Of a DNA stretch of 64,000 nucleotides, positions 21,481 through 33,022 are shown piece by piece. Every line of letters starts with the position of its first letter. Within the stretch, counting starts at the first letter, position 1. The translations under genes were made by a program, and so were the position numbers. Under the pieces are notes generated by a model that did not search any database, was not told the DNA's origin, and was given only the letters and a program-made list of their open reading frames with translations. Source of the DNA: Tolypeutes matacus (taxonomy: Eukaryota; Chordata; Mammalia; Cingulata; Chlamyphoridae); NCBI GenBank assembly GCA_026826555.1, contig JAKSZT010054396.1:15970166-16034165 (forward strand), given 5' to 3'.

Positions 21481-24240
21481 GGTCCTCCTTACAGTTTCTT
21501 TGACAGTTTACACGTCACCAAACTCGATTCGCGAGTGATTTTTCTATAACATCACATGTAGGACTCGAGGCAGGCCATTGGGAATTCTGCTAAAACAGTG
21601 CAAATACCTGTAAAAACTACAGTTCAGAGAAAACGAGAGAGAGAGAGAGAGAGAGACTTGTAAGCTATAGTAAGTGCTTGTATTTACTCTAGTTGTTGTT
21701 AATCATACCCACTGTAGTCTAACATTAGGTTCACACTGATAAAATCTCTTACCATTTAATTTATTGAGCCAGGTCATTTCTAGGAAAGCCAAGACAGGCC
21801 AGCAAGTTTGGGGTGGGGTGGGGGGAGACTCATAAAACAGATACTGGATTTGGCTCTGAAGAACTTCCACATGAATCTTCTCGCGTGATTTTTAAGAAAT
21901 TTAAGGTATTTCAACCCAAGAAGACCAGATTTAAGAGTCTTCTGCAAGTCCCTAGTATAATGTGCTGGGGGAAATGTGGACAGATTTCTGGAGAGCTTGT
22001 CTTCTGATTCATTTAATAAATTTAACCGGCTGGCTTTGCTTTACCTTTATAGGTTAAAAGTTCTTCAGCCCCAGTAAACTATTTAGACTAAGTAATTACA
22101 TTAAATTGAATGCTGTTTCACCTTTTCATGTTTTTATTGGCATAAATAATCAAAATCATAAACGTAATTGTTTACATTCACTTTAGATTGTCTTTGTTGC
22201 CATTAATTTGAAAAAAAAAAAAAGTATGGTTTTCCAGCTCCCCCCCCCCTTAAAGATTTATTTTATTTGTTTCCCTCCACCCCCTCGTTGTTCTGCATTT
22301 GCTGTGTCAGTCTGTTGAGTGCCGGTCTTCTTTTATAGGACGCATGAGAAGGAACCCAGGACCTCCCATGTGGTAGGTGGGAACTCAATCGCTTGAGCCA
22401 CTTCTGCTTCCCCCTTTTTTTCTTAAAGCACTCTGTGGATGTTCATTAATAGTGGGTATAGGTTTTTGTTTCTTCATAAAAATCTGCTACATTTAATACA
22501 GCTATAATGTATCCAAATTGTTCACCTGTTTCTATATTTGTTCAATCTCAATAACTAAAAGATTAACTAGAAGACAGAGACTTTGCCCTTTTGTATCCCA
22601 GGACTTTGTATATCATACATATTGTGATGAAATAACTAGGTCCTTAAGAGTAACATAAACATTCTTTTTTCATAAGGCATATATTAAAGATTGCAATCTC
22701 TAGCTAAAATGTCATTTACATACTAAAACAAAAAATGTCATTTCCAATCGTTATCATTTATTAAAACACATTTCTGCTTGAGCAATGCAAGCACATGCAT
22801 TAGCATGATTTAAAGATATTATTTGGTATAAATTTAGGCATTCCTTCATACATACTATAACTTTTCTTTAATGCCCGAGGCATTCACAATTTTTAGACTC
22901 ACACCACACAACTCCCTATGTTTTATTTAACTGTGAAGGAGAAGCACTTCTGCAGAGCAGACATTTAAGTTATGAATTTTTACAAGGTGGCCCTGATGTT
23001 TTGTTTTTCTCTAACATGTATCCTTCATATTGATATTGAAAAGACAAACATACCAAAAAACAAACAAACAAACAAAAACCAACACAGCTATAATAAGATG
23101 GAATGCCTCTATGTGCAAAGGCTTATTTAAATCTTTCTAGTAATTTACTTCCCATGTGGGTTAGGAGAAAAAACTAACAGATCTTTCTGCAGTTCTAATC
23201 CTTGCAGGGATCTGGGATGTGAGTTCAAATTAAGTAATTGAGACCTGAGTAGGTGTCCTTTAACTGTAAAGGAAATAATGTGTCTTAAAGAACAAATGCA
23301 TTGAGGTTGGGCATGCCCACCAAAAATGAATACCCTGGGGCTTGTAGTTTTTTTTTCTGGTTAGAATTGGCTATAATCTTAGACTCTAGGGTTTAGACAA
23401 AACTACAGGTAATCTCCAATACATTTACTACTATTGTAATGTTAACCTGTTGTTTAGATCCTTTAATTCTACAAAACAAAGTAGTTGATTCTGTGAAGTA
23501 CTGAGTAGCCTATTTTCTAAAAGTTTAAGCATAGTTTATTGTAGAGAGTCAATACCCTGCTTACACGGGTTGCCTTTCAAGTGAGCATTTAACATTTCAA
23601 GTCAAGCTCACCTTATCCTGCTTTACGGATGTTATTCAGAAAGTGAAAATGACTTCCCAGGGGGTAGTGTTAGTAATCAGAAGACAGGGGTAAGGTTAGA
23701 AAATAGCTACCACCGCCTATTCTAGAGTTATGTTCACTCTGTGCCAGGGTTGTGGGTCCATACCCTAAATACATTTGGCAGGATTTAAGGAGACCACACA
23801 AATCTCGGAATCGGGATCAATTTCGTTTTATGTGTATGTACAAACAATTCATCCTCCCCCTTTTTTAGTCTCAAGAAATCGTAAAAAAAAAAAAAAAAAA
23901 CAACCTCGAAAATCCCTGTAAATAAATTGTATTAGCTTCTTTTTCTTCCATTCCACAGAATTATTTTAGTATAGACGCCGTACAGGGTCCGTGCTTGAGC
24001 TATGAAAGGGAAGTTCTCTTTATTTTTATTTGTATCAGAAAGTCCGCTTAATTTCAGGTTTTACTTCCAGGAGTATGGGTTTAACCTCTTGGAAACTTTT
24101 AAAGAAATGTTGGAATTTGCTGTTTTGGTCGGCTACGTTTTCTTTTCTAAGTAAGCCCATTTCTTCAGTTCAGAACCTAAGCACCCGCATATCGGGAGCC
24201 CTGCAAGGGGTCTCGGCACCGCCCACTGGGTGCCAGTACG
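21480..24240. other. TRIP4-PCLAF intergenic spacer
   Basis: Space between the two divergent promoters. It holds a (GA)11 run at 21635-21656 and one SINE; otherwise single-copy AT-rich DNA. No open frame looks real. Confidence 0.6.
22240..22415 (-). repeat. Diverged SINE
   Basis: Antisense SINE with TTAAAGATTTATTTTATTTG tail and GAGCCACTTCTGCTTCCCC head, preceded by a C-run. Confidence 0.75.
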
Positions 24241-24495
24241 AATCATAGGCCTCTGCGAATTGATGGACCGGTCGGCGCCGCGTCAAGCGTCGCGGCTGTC
24301 ACTGCTGGATACTAGCGATTGGTCCGTGGGATTCGGCGGGGAACCAACAGGAGCGGCGGCTTGAGAGAGTGAGCGGAGAGCGCGGGAAGGAGACAAATAT
24401 ATACGGTGGCGGGAGATTCGTTTTCTAGTCCTTGTCCTGTGAAATACTACCGTCTGGAAAGTCAGTTCGTTGCTCTGATCTTCTCCGACTTGAAC
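24240..24495 (+). promoter_or_regulatory. PCLAF: PCLAF promoter / 5' UTR with CCAAT, E2F-like and CHR-like motifs
   Basis: CpG-rich 5' flank. ATTGG (inverted CCAAT) at 24318-24322; E2F-like TTCGGCGGGGAA at 24332-24343, GCGCGGGAAGG at 24380-24390 and GGCGGGAGA at 24408-24416; a CTTGAA match to variant CHR at 24489-24494, directly before the ATG. This combination is typical of DREAM/E2F cell-cycle genes, which fits PCLAF. Sites are motif matches only. Confidence 0.55.
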
Positions 24496-24541
24496 ATGGT
24501 GCGGACTAAAGCAGACAGTGTCCCAGGGACCTACCGAAAAG
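24496..24541 (+). CDS. PCLAF: PCLAF coding exon 1
   Basis: ATG in AACATGG context; encodes residues 1-15 plus one base. Donor G|GTGAGG. The longer open frame that runs on past the donor is intronic. Confidence 0.96.
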
Positions 24542-27500
24542 GTGAGGCGGTCCAGCGCAGTAGCAGAGGGCGAGAGTCCTCAGGGCAGCCGGGCCTCTGG
24601 CGGGAAGGGAAGGGGCTCCCTTGGGCCCTGTGCGTCAAACCGGCCAGCCGGCCGGGAAGCAGCAGTCCGGGCCCTTTACCTCAAGGAAGAAGCGGCCGGG
24701 GCGGGAGGGTGGCGTGGTGGTTGTTATGCGGCTGCTCAGGATCTTGAGGCATTCCGCTCCAAGTCACGGGGTCTGGCACTGTGGCGAGAACGTGGCTCCA
24801 AAGCGCGGTGTCCAATCCGCCCCGTTCCTCTCTGAAAGCCCTCCTTTGCCTCTCTTCGCAGTGGTGGCTTCTCGAGCCCCCAGGAAGGTGCTTGGCTCCT
24901 CTACCTCTGCCACTAACTCCACGTCACCTTCGTCGCGGAAAGGTAAGATCTGCTCCTGCAAGCTCCTTGAGTAAGAGACCCCCACAAAAGGAGATCAGGC
25001 CTGGCACCACAATTATTTTGACCTGCGAGCCCCACTAACCTGCGAACCCACCGTGGAATTTATGTTTCTTGAGATCCTCACACCCGAATTTCTTCCTCTG
25101 AAATGAGGGGGTCTTGGCCTTTTGGAGGACTGGGGTACAAGTTAGGATCGCTTGAAAGAATCTCAAGCCTTGGGGTTAGAAACGGACACAGCTTAATTTC
25201 AAGCCAATTTTTCTTTTTCAGGTTAGCTTAAAAATTTTTTTTTCTTAATATTGACAGATGGCTTTTTCTTGAGAAGCTGTTTAAGCGCCCCCTCACTAGA
25301 TCAAGAAATTAGGGGAGGCGGCTGTGGCTCAATCAGTGGGGCTCCCGTTTACCATATGGAAGGCCCCGGGTTCGGTTCCCGGGGCCTCCTGGTTGAAGGC
25401 GGGCGTGCCCGCACGGCGTGGTTGGCTGACCTGGCGAGCACAAGCAGCAAGGGGGGGATAAATGAATAAATAAATAAAATCTAAAAAAAAAAAAAAAAAA
25501 AAAAGAAATTAGGATGGTGGTTCATTGTGCTAATCACACATTTTACCTTTTCTCTGTTTTTGTCTCTGCATATTTTTCTTTCTCATTAGTTTTTTCCTTC
25601 CTTTCTTCCTCCCTTCCTTCCTCCCTCCTTCCCTTCCTCCCTTCCTTCCATTCGTCCTTGTGTTTTCCAAAATAGCAGCTCCTGATATTACCTTCGGGAC
25701 AGTAGGAGGTTTCCTGGACTTGGGAAATAGCTTCATACTGCTCCTTCTGCATGTGGTAATGATGAGAGGAAACACCGTGGCATCTGGTGCCTCATTCTGA
25801 AGTTGAGCAGGCAAGAATAATAATTCCATAAAATCTACCCAAGAACATAAAGGGGAGCACCGTTTAAAACTTCATGAGCTTTTAAGTTATCTCAGAATTC
25901 CTCCTAATCTAAACATTTTCATTTGAAAATATTCCCTAATTTACTTTCTTCAGATAATAGGGAACAGTAGTCAAAATTTTTGAAAGTAGTATCCTGTACC
26001 ACTAGATTAAACTTCATTAGAGGCACATCCCACTGTCTGGTTCACAGTTGAATCACCAGAGCCAACTGCATAGATCCTAAGTGTATATGTATTGGACAAA
26101 ATATATGTCAGGCACCATTTAAGGCATTTTACAGATCCCTGTTTCTTTTTGGAGGTATACTAGGGGCCAGAACCCAACCAGGACCTCCCAGGTGGGAGGC
26201 AGGCACCCAACCACTTGAGTCCCATCTGCTCCACAACAAATCTGTTTTTGTTTTTTTTTAAAGATTTTATTTATTTACTTTATCCATTTTAAACCCCCCC
26301 CTTCCCCATTTGCTGTTTTGTGTCCATTCGCTGGGCAATTCTCTGTGTCTGTTTCCTGCCATCTCTTCTCATCCTCCTCCTCCAGTCTTCACCAGGATTC
26401 CATCCTGGAGACCTCCAATGTAGGAGAGAGGTGTCTTACCACCTTCGCCACCTCGGTTCCTGGTTTCCGGAGCTTTCGGAGCGTCTCTCTCCTGTTACGT
26501 CATCATCTTGCTGCATGGCTCCCGGGGCCTGGCGGCTCACCGGCACACAGAGCCTGGCAGCCCATGCGCCTTCTATATATATTTTTTTTATTTTTCCGGG
26601 AGGTCCCGGGGATCGAACCCAGGTCCCTCCATATGGCAGACGGACGCCCAACCATTTGAGCCACATCCGCCCCCAACAAATCTGTTTTTAACCCCATTAA
26701 TCAACTGTATCAAATATCCTTATCCCCCGCCCCCCCATNNNNNNNNNNNNNNNNNNNNNNNNNNNNNNNNNNNNNNNNNNNNNNNNNNNNNNNNNNNNNN
26801 NNNNNNNNNNNNNNNNNNNNNNNNNNNNNNNNNNNNNNCCCCCTGCTGCCTGCGCTCACCGGGTCAGCCAACCACGCCGTCTGGGCGGGCTTGCCTTCAC
26901 CAGGAGGCCCCGGGAACCGAACCCGGGGCCTCCCATATGGTAAACGGGAGCCCCACTGATTGAGCCACAGCCGCTTCCCGGTCTGTGTGTTCTTTCTGTG
27001 TCTGCTTGTCTTTCTCTTTTAGGAGGCACTGGGAACAGATCCCGTGACCTCTGGTGTGGGAGAGAGGCACTTAATTGCTTGAGTCACCTCATATCCCTGG
27101 TCTGCTGAGTCTCTCACTGTCTATCTTCTGTGTTCCCTTTTGTTGCATCATGTTGCTGTGCCAGCTCTCTGTGGCATGGGCCGTCAGCTCTCCTTGGTGC
27201 CATCAGCAGCTTGCCTTCACTAGGAGGCCCCAGGAATCGAACCTGGGACCTCCCATATGGTAGACAAGAGCCCAATCGATTGAACCCATATCCACTTCCC
27301 TATATCCTCATTTTAAAGATGAGAAAATTTAAGTTCAGTTTACATCATTTGATAAAGGTCACACAATGAAACCAGCTGAACTGGGTTTGAATCCTGTGCT
27401 AAAGTATCTGCTACTGCTATGCACTTTCTCATGGTAAGAGCATTCCTATTAGATTCCTTCAGGAGATCACTCTTTTTTTTTTCTTTTTTTTTTTATAATT

Positions 27501-30500
27501 TATTTATTTATTTTTTACCGGGAGGTACCAGGGATCGAACCCCGGTCTCTCCATATGGTAGACGGACGCCAAACCTCTTGAGCCACATCCGCTTTCCCTA
27601 GGAGATCACTCTTTTATTTGTTGTATTTAAATAGTTTTTCTTATGGACAAAATATAAAAAATATTTTCCAGTTGTAAAAATCTGTTAATGCTATTTTTCT
27701 AAAGGATAACTATCAGTCTGAGCTTTATTGACTGAATACAGTTATATCATGTCACATTTTCTACTTCTTTTAAGACTGATATACCATTTCATATGATCCA
27801 TGAGAATTTGGTATTTTTTTTAACTGAAATTTTTATTTTTATTTTTGTTGTTGTTTTAGGAGTTACTGGGGATTGAACCTGGGACTTCATGTTATACCCG
27901 CTCTTTTATTTTTTATTTAATTTTTTGAGGTACCAGGGGCCAAGGAATAAACCTGGGACCTGGTATGTGGGAAGCTGGTGCTCAACCACTGAGCCACATC
28001 TGCTCCCCTCTGCTTTTATTTTTAAAGCTTAGATTACATAAATGTTACATGGAAAATATAGGGGATTCCCATAATACTCCACCCCTCCCCCTCCCACACT
28101 TCCTCCCTTTAACATCTTTCATTAGTGTGGTACATTTGTTACAACTGATGAACACATATTGAAGTAATGCTGCTAAGCATGGCCTATAGTTTACATTATG
28201 ATTAAATTTTGCACCACACAATTTTATAGGTTTTGACAAAATGTATAATGGCTGGTATCCGTCATTGCAATATCATGCAGAACATTTTCAGTGTTCCAAA
28301 AATACCCCACGTTAAACCTATTCTTCCCTCTCCCTCCCAGAATTTGGCGTTATAGGAAGAATTAAATTATCCTCCCAGGGATGGCAATTGTATTCTTAGT
28401 TCTTACTTAGTTTACTTGTTTATGTTTTATAGCTGAAAATAAATATGCAGGAGGGAATCCAGTTTGTGTGCGCCCAACTCCCAAGTGGCAAAAAGGAATT
28501 GGAGAATTCTTCAGGTTATCCCCTAAAGATTCTGAAAAAGAGAATCAGATTCCTGAAGAGGCAGGAAGCAGTGGCATAGGAAAATCAAAGAGAAAGTAAG
28601 TTCTTATTTATATTCTGGAAAGTAAAGGCAAAATGGGATACTGAGTAAATTAAAAGGTTTTTCTTCATGCCAATTAGTGAATACAAACCAAAGGTTTTTA
28701 AAATTTGCATTAAATCTATTATTATAAGTCACTCCCCATATCTCAAATATCAGTGAAAGGTGTTATTTTTACCCATTCTAATCACTCAGAGAAGATCAGT
28801 TCCCAATCAGATGATAAGTGCCTTATTAGTAACCATGATCTTCCTCTCATTTTTTTTCACTGCTTTTTTACTTCACTACTTCACTTTGTTTTTCTCCCAG
28901 AAAGCAATTTCCATGTTGGCTTATTCTAGCTTGAAGTCCATCAAAGCCACCTCTCTTAAAAATACTAGTTCAACTACCACAAGGACTATATAACCAAGTA
29001 GAAAAGATGGAAAATATAGAAATTGCATGACCTAGAAACAACCAAGACTAACATCATGGTGATGGTGTATTTTTTTTTTTTTTTTTTTGCAATTCCTCTA
29101 TAAATACATAATATCTAAAACAAGATAGGAATAAAACTGTACAAACTCAGACTTCAGTGTGCAACCTTTTAATCATATTTTTTAAGTTTTTAATGACAGG
29201 AAAACGCTCATGATAAATGTTAGGGAAAAGTTCTGGATACGAAATTACAATCTTTATTGTATAAAAGATATGAATGAGTGCTGTATAAAATTATATACTA
29301 AGTATTAATAGTGATTATCTTTGGGTAAAAACGTCTCATGCTCACTTTCAATACCAACATTAAACAACAAATATCCATCACTTAGAATCAGGAAAAAATA
29401 ATGCCTGTTGGGAAAAAGACAATTAGATTTTTTTATAAGTAGATTTGTAAGTAATGGGGTCCAAACCCTCTAAACAACTTTTAAATGTTGAGTTTCAAAA
29501 ACAAAGTATTTGACCTGGTAGAGTGAGTAGAAAGGCATCTTCACGTCAGTCTTTGTCATGCCCCTTATATATAAGTCCTGGCAGTCCTTGCCACCATACC
29601 TTCAATGTCCAGGAGCCCATGATCCTGCAACGCAGTAAGCCACACACCCATGCCGCACCCCTCAAGGGGATGTGCCCAGGCTCCGGGTGGGGCTGCTACT
29701 TCTGGCGATGCTCCTACCCACATAGATTTTTTCATTCACTCCTTTATCCCGCATGGCTGATGGATCCATAACTACAAAGCCCTCCACCAAGTGAGGCAGC
29801 AGTGCTTGCAGTCTACAGTCAGTCTCCTTATGGTCTTACTCTCCCTTTTGTAACTCTACTGCTAAAAGACTCAGGCCCAGAGACATCTATATCTCTCCAA
29901 TTCATATTCTAAAACCCAGTCTCTATGGCGGCTAGAAGTACAGTGTGGCAAAAGAAAAACCGTTCATCATGTCTACTAATTCCAATCCTTATTTTATTAA
30001 CACAGAAAATGTTGAGAATCCCCAAATTTGACTGGTTTGAAGAGCATCTGAAGGATTTGACTAGATGATGAATGCCAATATTAAATCTGCTGGAGTTTCA
30101 TGTACAAGACTGATGAGAGAGAGACATCATCAAGAATTAAAGATATGTTTTCATTAAATGTGGCTTAAGAAATATGGACACTTAAAACTATATCTTGAAA
30201 ATAAGAATAGATTTCACCTTGATTTTGATGAGCTATGGAATGGAGATTTAGTTTTCATTTTGGTCATTAAAGGTCATAAAACAATTAGGAATTATAAAAA
30301 GCTTCCATAATTCTATTTATATGTACATTGGAAGGAACCTCCAGGTGTTATTGTAAATCCTCTTGTGTATTCTGTTGTTTCAGCAATACTAATTTAATGC
30401 TGATCTGCTCTAGATAAAGTTTTACATTGTTAAGCTTTCACTGTTGTCTTGGGAATTTAATTCCTCTGGGGCTTTGGATTTGACATTGCATTTGACTTTC

Positions 30501-33022
30501 TGAGTAGTAATTGATATGTGCCAGGGCAATGATGAATTGTAATCTATTCCAAATCCAAACATAATGAGCATATATTAATAGAGTCAAATGGCAGGAATAT
30601 CCCATCATACCTTCCCACCCAAAAAGAGTGTCAGATTCATTTAGCTACCATACTTGATTCCAAAGTTTAGAAGTGTACTGACTTCAACTAATCTTAAAAT
30701 GCTGCTTTTTATTTCTGAATATGTTAAATAATATTTACTATTTAAAAAATGATTTAATTTGATGGGATATTTGACATATCTTGAAATTAAAAGGCACACA
30801 TGTGAAGGAGTAAAAAATAAAGTAAATCAAGTCTTTGGTAAATGAAGACGAAGCTGGCCTGCATTAAATTCACAAAAACCCTTTGTGCTCTTTCTGGAAA
30901 TACTTTTATAAATACAAGCTTAAAATTATTCATTTGGTAAATGGTTACTGAGTACCTACTTCTCCATCTTTGAAAGATATTTGAAAGGCATGTTAAACTC
31001 TGGAGCAGTAACTAAATCTTAGGCCTTATTGCTACATCTCTATTATGATTTCTAGTTTGACTAAAAGCAACAATGAAAGGGAGACATTTTTGGAAAGAGC
31101 TATTTAGTGGTGTCATGACTCTTATCAGTTTTTTCAGTTTCTTCTCATGTGGCACCATTTTTCCTTGTTCTTTCTCATCTTAATATGAGCAAGCTAATAG
31201 TAAATATTAGTTCTAGAATATATTTTAATCGCTTCTTGGCCTTTTGGCTAAAATCAAGTGTAGAATATATTTCAATCCTTTTGAATGATTTTTGACTTCT
31301 TTTAAAGATATAAAATATTTGGCAATACAACCAAATGTGGTTATAACATCGATCATTATAGGAATAAAACCTATATTACAGGCTTTCCATCATATGGGGA
31401 GATTACATGTATATTCTCATAAAGAACTTTAATCTATGGTTTAATAAAATTTGACATAATAGTGTTCTCCTAAAATTAGGTAATAGAGTTTTACGTTATT
31501 CCTTTAGGACCATTTCTTAGATTTGTCTTTGTTTTGAAGAGCTATAATTAACTTTTTTTTTTTTAAGATTTTATTTATTTATTCATTTATCCCCTCCTTG
31601 CTGCTTGTGCTCACTGGGTCAGCTAACCACGCCATGCGGGCAGGCTTGCCTTCACCAGGAGGCCCCGGGAACCGAACCCGGGGCCTCCCATATGGTAAAC
31701 GGGAGCCCTACTGATTGAGCCACAGCCGCTTCCCATATAATTAACTTTTTTGAAATGGTGAATTTAATGGAAGGACTTCTACTATAAACTCTCTATTAAT
31801 ATTCTGTAATATGGTTATTCCTGTGGCCTTATTTTTCTCTCAAAGGCAGGGTAAGCTCTCATCAGTTGCATGAGGGAGAGTTAGAATCAAGAAAGACCGT
31901 CTGCCTTAAATTGAACAGAAACAGGATGCTTAAAGTAAATTGAACCCTTGCAAAAAGGAGGTTTAGGTCATGATAGTATTCATTTGTTAATTTTATTTAA
32001 TTTCCAATAAATTAAATGAAGACCTCTTTGTAATCTAATAATAGGTGAGCCAATGATAATCTTATACCAATTCCCAATATCCATGTTTTAGTTTTCTTCA
32101 TTTACTACCTAGGAACATGATCATTTAGGCTAACAGTGTATAATTTAAACATGAGAATTTTAGAGTAGATCTCACAGGACTTTCATAGCTCTTTTTTTTT
32201 TTTTAAAGCCTGTTTATTTTTATTTATTTTTTATTTTTTTATCGGGAGGTACCGGGGATCGAACCCCGGTCTCTCCATATGGTAGACGGATGCCGAACCT
32301 CTTGAGCCACATCCGTTTCCCTTCCATAGCTCTTTAACTTTTTCTAGAAAAATCATGAGTTTAAAATGGCTTTGGAAATGTATATTTCAAATGTTTTGAC
32401 TACCATATGCCAACACAATTTTGGGGTTTTACTATGGTTCAAAAGAGTATGTTGTCAAAAATGACAACTTACCATATGTTTATTCTATTCAGATGGATTG
32501 GTTAAATTTTTTTTTTTTGGAGGTACCGGGGATTGAACCAGGGACCTTGTGCTTGCGAGGCAGGTTCTCAACCACTGAGCTATACCTGCTCTGCGTTTTC
32601 TTGCTTTTTATTATCATAAAGTTCTTGCTTAAGGATTACACTGTTTATTAATCTATTGTGTAACATGTTGAAAGATGCTATATAAATAGAGATTTCCTTT
32701 TTAATAAAAATGGCAATATATCCTAAAGGAGAAACACTGATTCTGCAAATTAACAGGCAAAATAAATTGTTAAAAATTTTGTTGCACTAGTACTTGAAAT
32801 TTGTAGTTATTTATCAATTAATGGAGTCTAATGTTTTCTCATTTCTAGTAACTTATACAGACCCACTGTACTGTTAATCAATATTCTTGATTTATATAGG
32901 TTTGTAACTATTTTTGTTTTGTTTTTTAAACAGTTGATACTTGGGTGACTACTGAAGTTCTCTGTTCTTTCCACAGAGCATGTCCTTTGCAACCTGATCA
33001 CACAGATGACAAAAAAGAATAG
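24496..33022 (+). CDS. PCLAF: PCLAF (PAF15), complete spliced CDS
   Basis: Joining 24496-24541, 24862-24942, 28433-28595 and 32977-33022 gives 336 nt, 111 codons plus TAG, the same length as human PCLAF. All junctions are GT-AG and in frame. The product starts MVRTKADSVPGTYRK and is basic and probably disordered. Visible functional sites: K15 and K24, the known monoubiquitination lysines; a PIP box Q62-K-G-I65-G-E-F68-F69 that binds PCNA; and a KEN degron at 78-80, read by APC/C. The family role is as a PCNA clamp-associated factor in S-phase DNA replication and translesion-synthesis control in the nucleus, with cell-cycle-regulated expression. No damage is seen. Introns are about 0.32, 3.5 and 4.4 kb. 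Confidence 0.97.
24862..24942 (+). CDS. PCLAF: PCLAF coding exon 2
   Basis: 81 nt after acceptor CTCTTCGCAG|. Encodes VVASRAPRKVLGSSTSATNS then TSPSSRK plus one base. Contains K24. Donor AAG|GTAAGA. Confidence 0.96.
25313..25502 (+). repeat. A-form SINE
   Basis: GGAGGCGGCTGTGGCTCAAT head; AAGAAATTAGG duplicated at 25303 and 25503. PCLAF intron 2. Confidence 0.94.
25592..25650. repeat. Pyrimidine-rich (TTCC)n tract
   Basis: Interrupted TTCC/TCCC run, all C/T on the plus strand. The antisense open frames here code only for low-complexity G/E/K/R residues and are not genes. Confidence 0.9.
26142..26234 (-). repeat. D-form SINE
   Basis: Antisense; GGAGGTATACTAGGGGCCAG to GAGTCCCATCTGCTCC. Confidence 0.8.
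26250..26673 (-). repeat. Dimeric SINE (C form)
   Basis: Antisense counterpart of 11500-11941, with both tRNA-like units and the GC-rich linker. Duplication CAACAAATCTGTTTTT at 26234-26249 and 26674-26689. Confidence 0.9.
26739..26838. other. Assembly gap (100 N)
   Basis: Exactly 100 N, the conventional size for a gap of unknown length. The sequence resumes inside an A-form SINE, so the SINE's tail is missing. Confidence 0.99.
26839..26979 (-). repeat. A-form SINE cut by the gap
   Basis: Antisense A form from the CTGCTGCCTGCGCTCACC region to the head CAGCCGCTTCCC. Confidence 0.88.
26980..27300 (-). repeat. Compound older SINE
   Basis: Antisense; two head-like segments (AGGAGGCACTGGGAACAGAT; AGGAGGCCCCAGGAATCGAA) joined by a TGTTGCATCATGTTGCTGTG linker. 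PCLAF intron 2. Confidence 0.7.
27310..27430 (-). repeat. MIR-like relic
   Basis: Antisense MIR pattern: TTAAAGATGAGAAAATTTAA, then GGTCACACAATGAAACCAGC and CTGGGTTTGAATCC. Confidence 0.65.
27477..27599 (-). repeat. B-form SINE
   Basis: Antisense; duplication AGGAGATCACTCTTTT at 27461 and 27600. Confidence 0.93.
27828..28006 (-). repeat. Two adjacent D-form SINEs
   Basis: Antisense units at 27828-27903 (truncated) and 27904-28006 (GAGCCACATCTGCTCCC head). Confidence 0.75.
28008..28330 (-). mobile_element. Old L1 3' UTR, minus strand
   Basis: Contains TAGTGTGGTACATTTGTTAC and GACAAAATGTATAATGGCTG, typical of old L1 3' UTRs and also seen at 42.05 kb. Ends about 100 nt before PCLAF exon 3. 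Confidence 0.7.
28433..28595 (+). CDS. PCLAF: PCLAF coding exon 3 (PIP box and KEN box)
   Basis: 163 nt after acceptor TTTTATAG|. Encodes residues 43-96 plus two bases, including QKGIGEFF (PCNA binding) and KEN (degradation). Donor AAA|GTAAGT. Confidence 0.97.
28596..31200 (+). other. PCLAF intron 3, left part
   Basis: AT-rich sequence without SINEs. A less AT-rich block at about 29500-29960 (CTGGCAGTCCTTGCCACC, CTCCGGGTGGGGCTGC) is unlike its surroundings, but I do not recognise it and its frames are broken. Confidence 0.5.
31228..31260 (+). pseudogene. Truncated U2 snRNA retrocopy
   Basis: ATCGCTTCTTGGCCTTTTGG continuing CTAAAATCAAGTG matches the first ~33 nt of U2 snRNA with two changes. 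Flanked by near-identical TAGAATATATTTTAATC (31214-31230) and TAGAATATATTTCAATC (31261-31277). No A-tail, as is common for 3'-truncated U2 retrocopies. Not functional. Confidence 0.85.
31552..31733 (-). repeat. A-form SINE
   Basis: Antisense full copy; TATAATTAACTTTTTT duplicated on both sides. Confidence 0.93.
32193..32321 (-). repeat. B-form SINE
   Basis: Antisense; CATAGCTCTTT duplicated on both sides. Confidence 0.92.
32507..32595 (-). repeat. D-form SINE
   Basis: Antisense; GGAGGTACCGGGGATTGAAC to CCACTGAGCTATACCTGCTC. About 380 nt before PCLAF exon 4. Confidence 0.88.
32977..33022 (+). CDS. PCLAF: PCLAF coding exon 4 with stop
   Basis: 46 nt after acceptor CTTTCCACAG|. Encodes K-ACPLQPDHTDDKKE and TAG at 33020-33022. 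Confidence 0.96.

Noticed and set aside
24406..24974. Overlapping open frames around PCLAF exons 1-2
   Set aside because: They run through splice donors into intron; only the spliced frame gives the known 111-residue protein.
25543..25829. Lys/Glu/Arg-rich open frames
   Set aside because: Products of the (TTCC)n tract read on the other strand.
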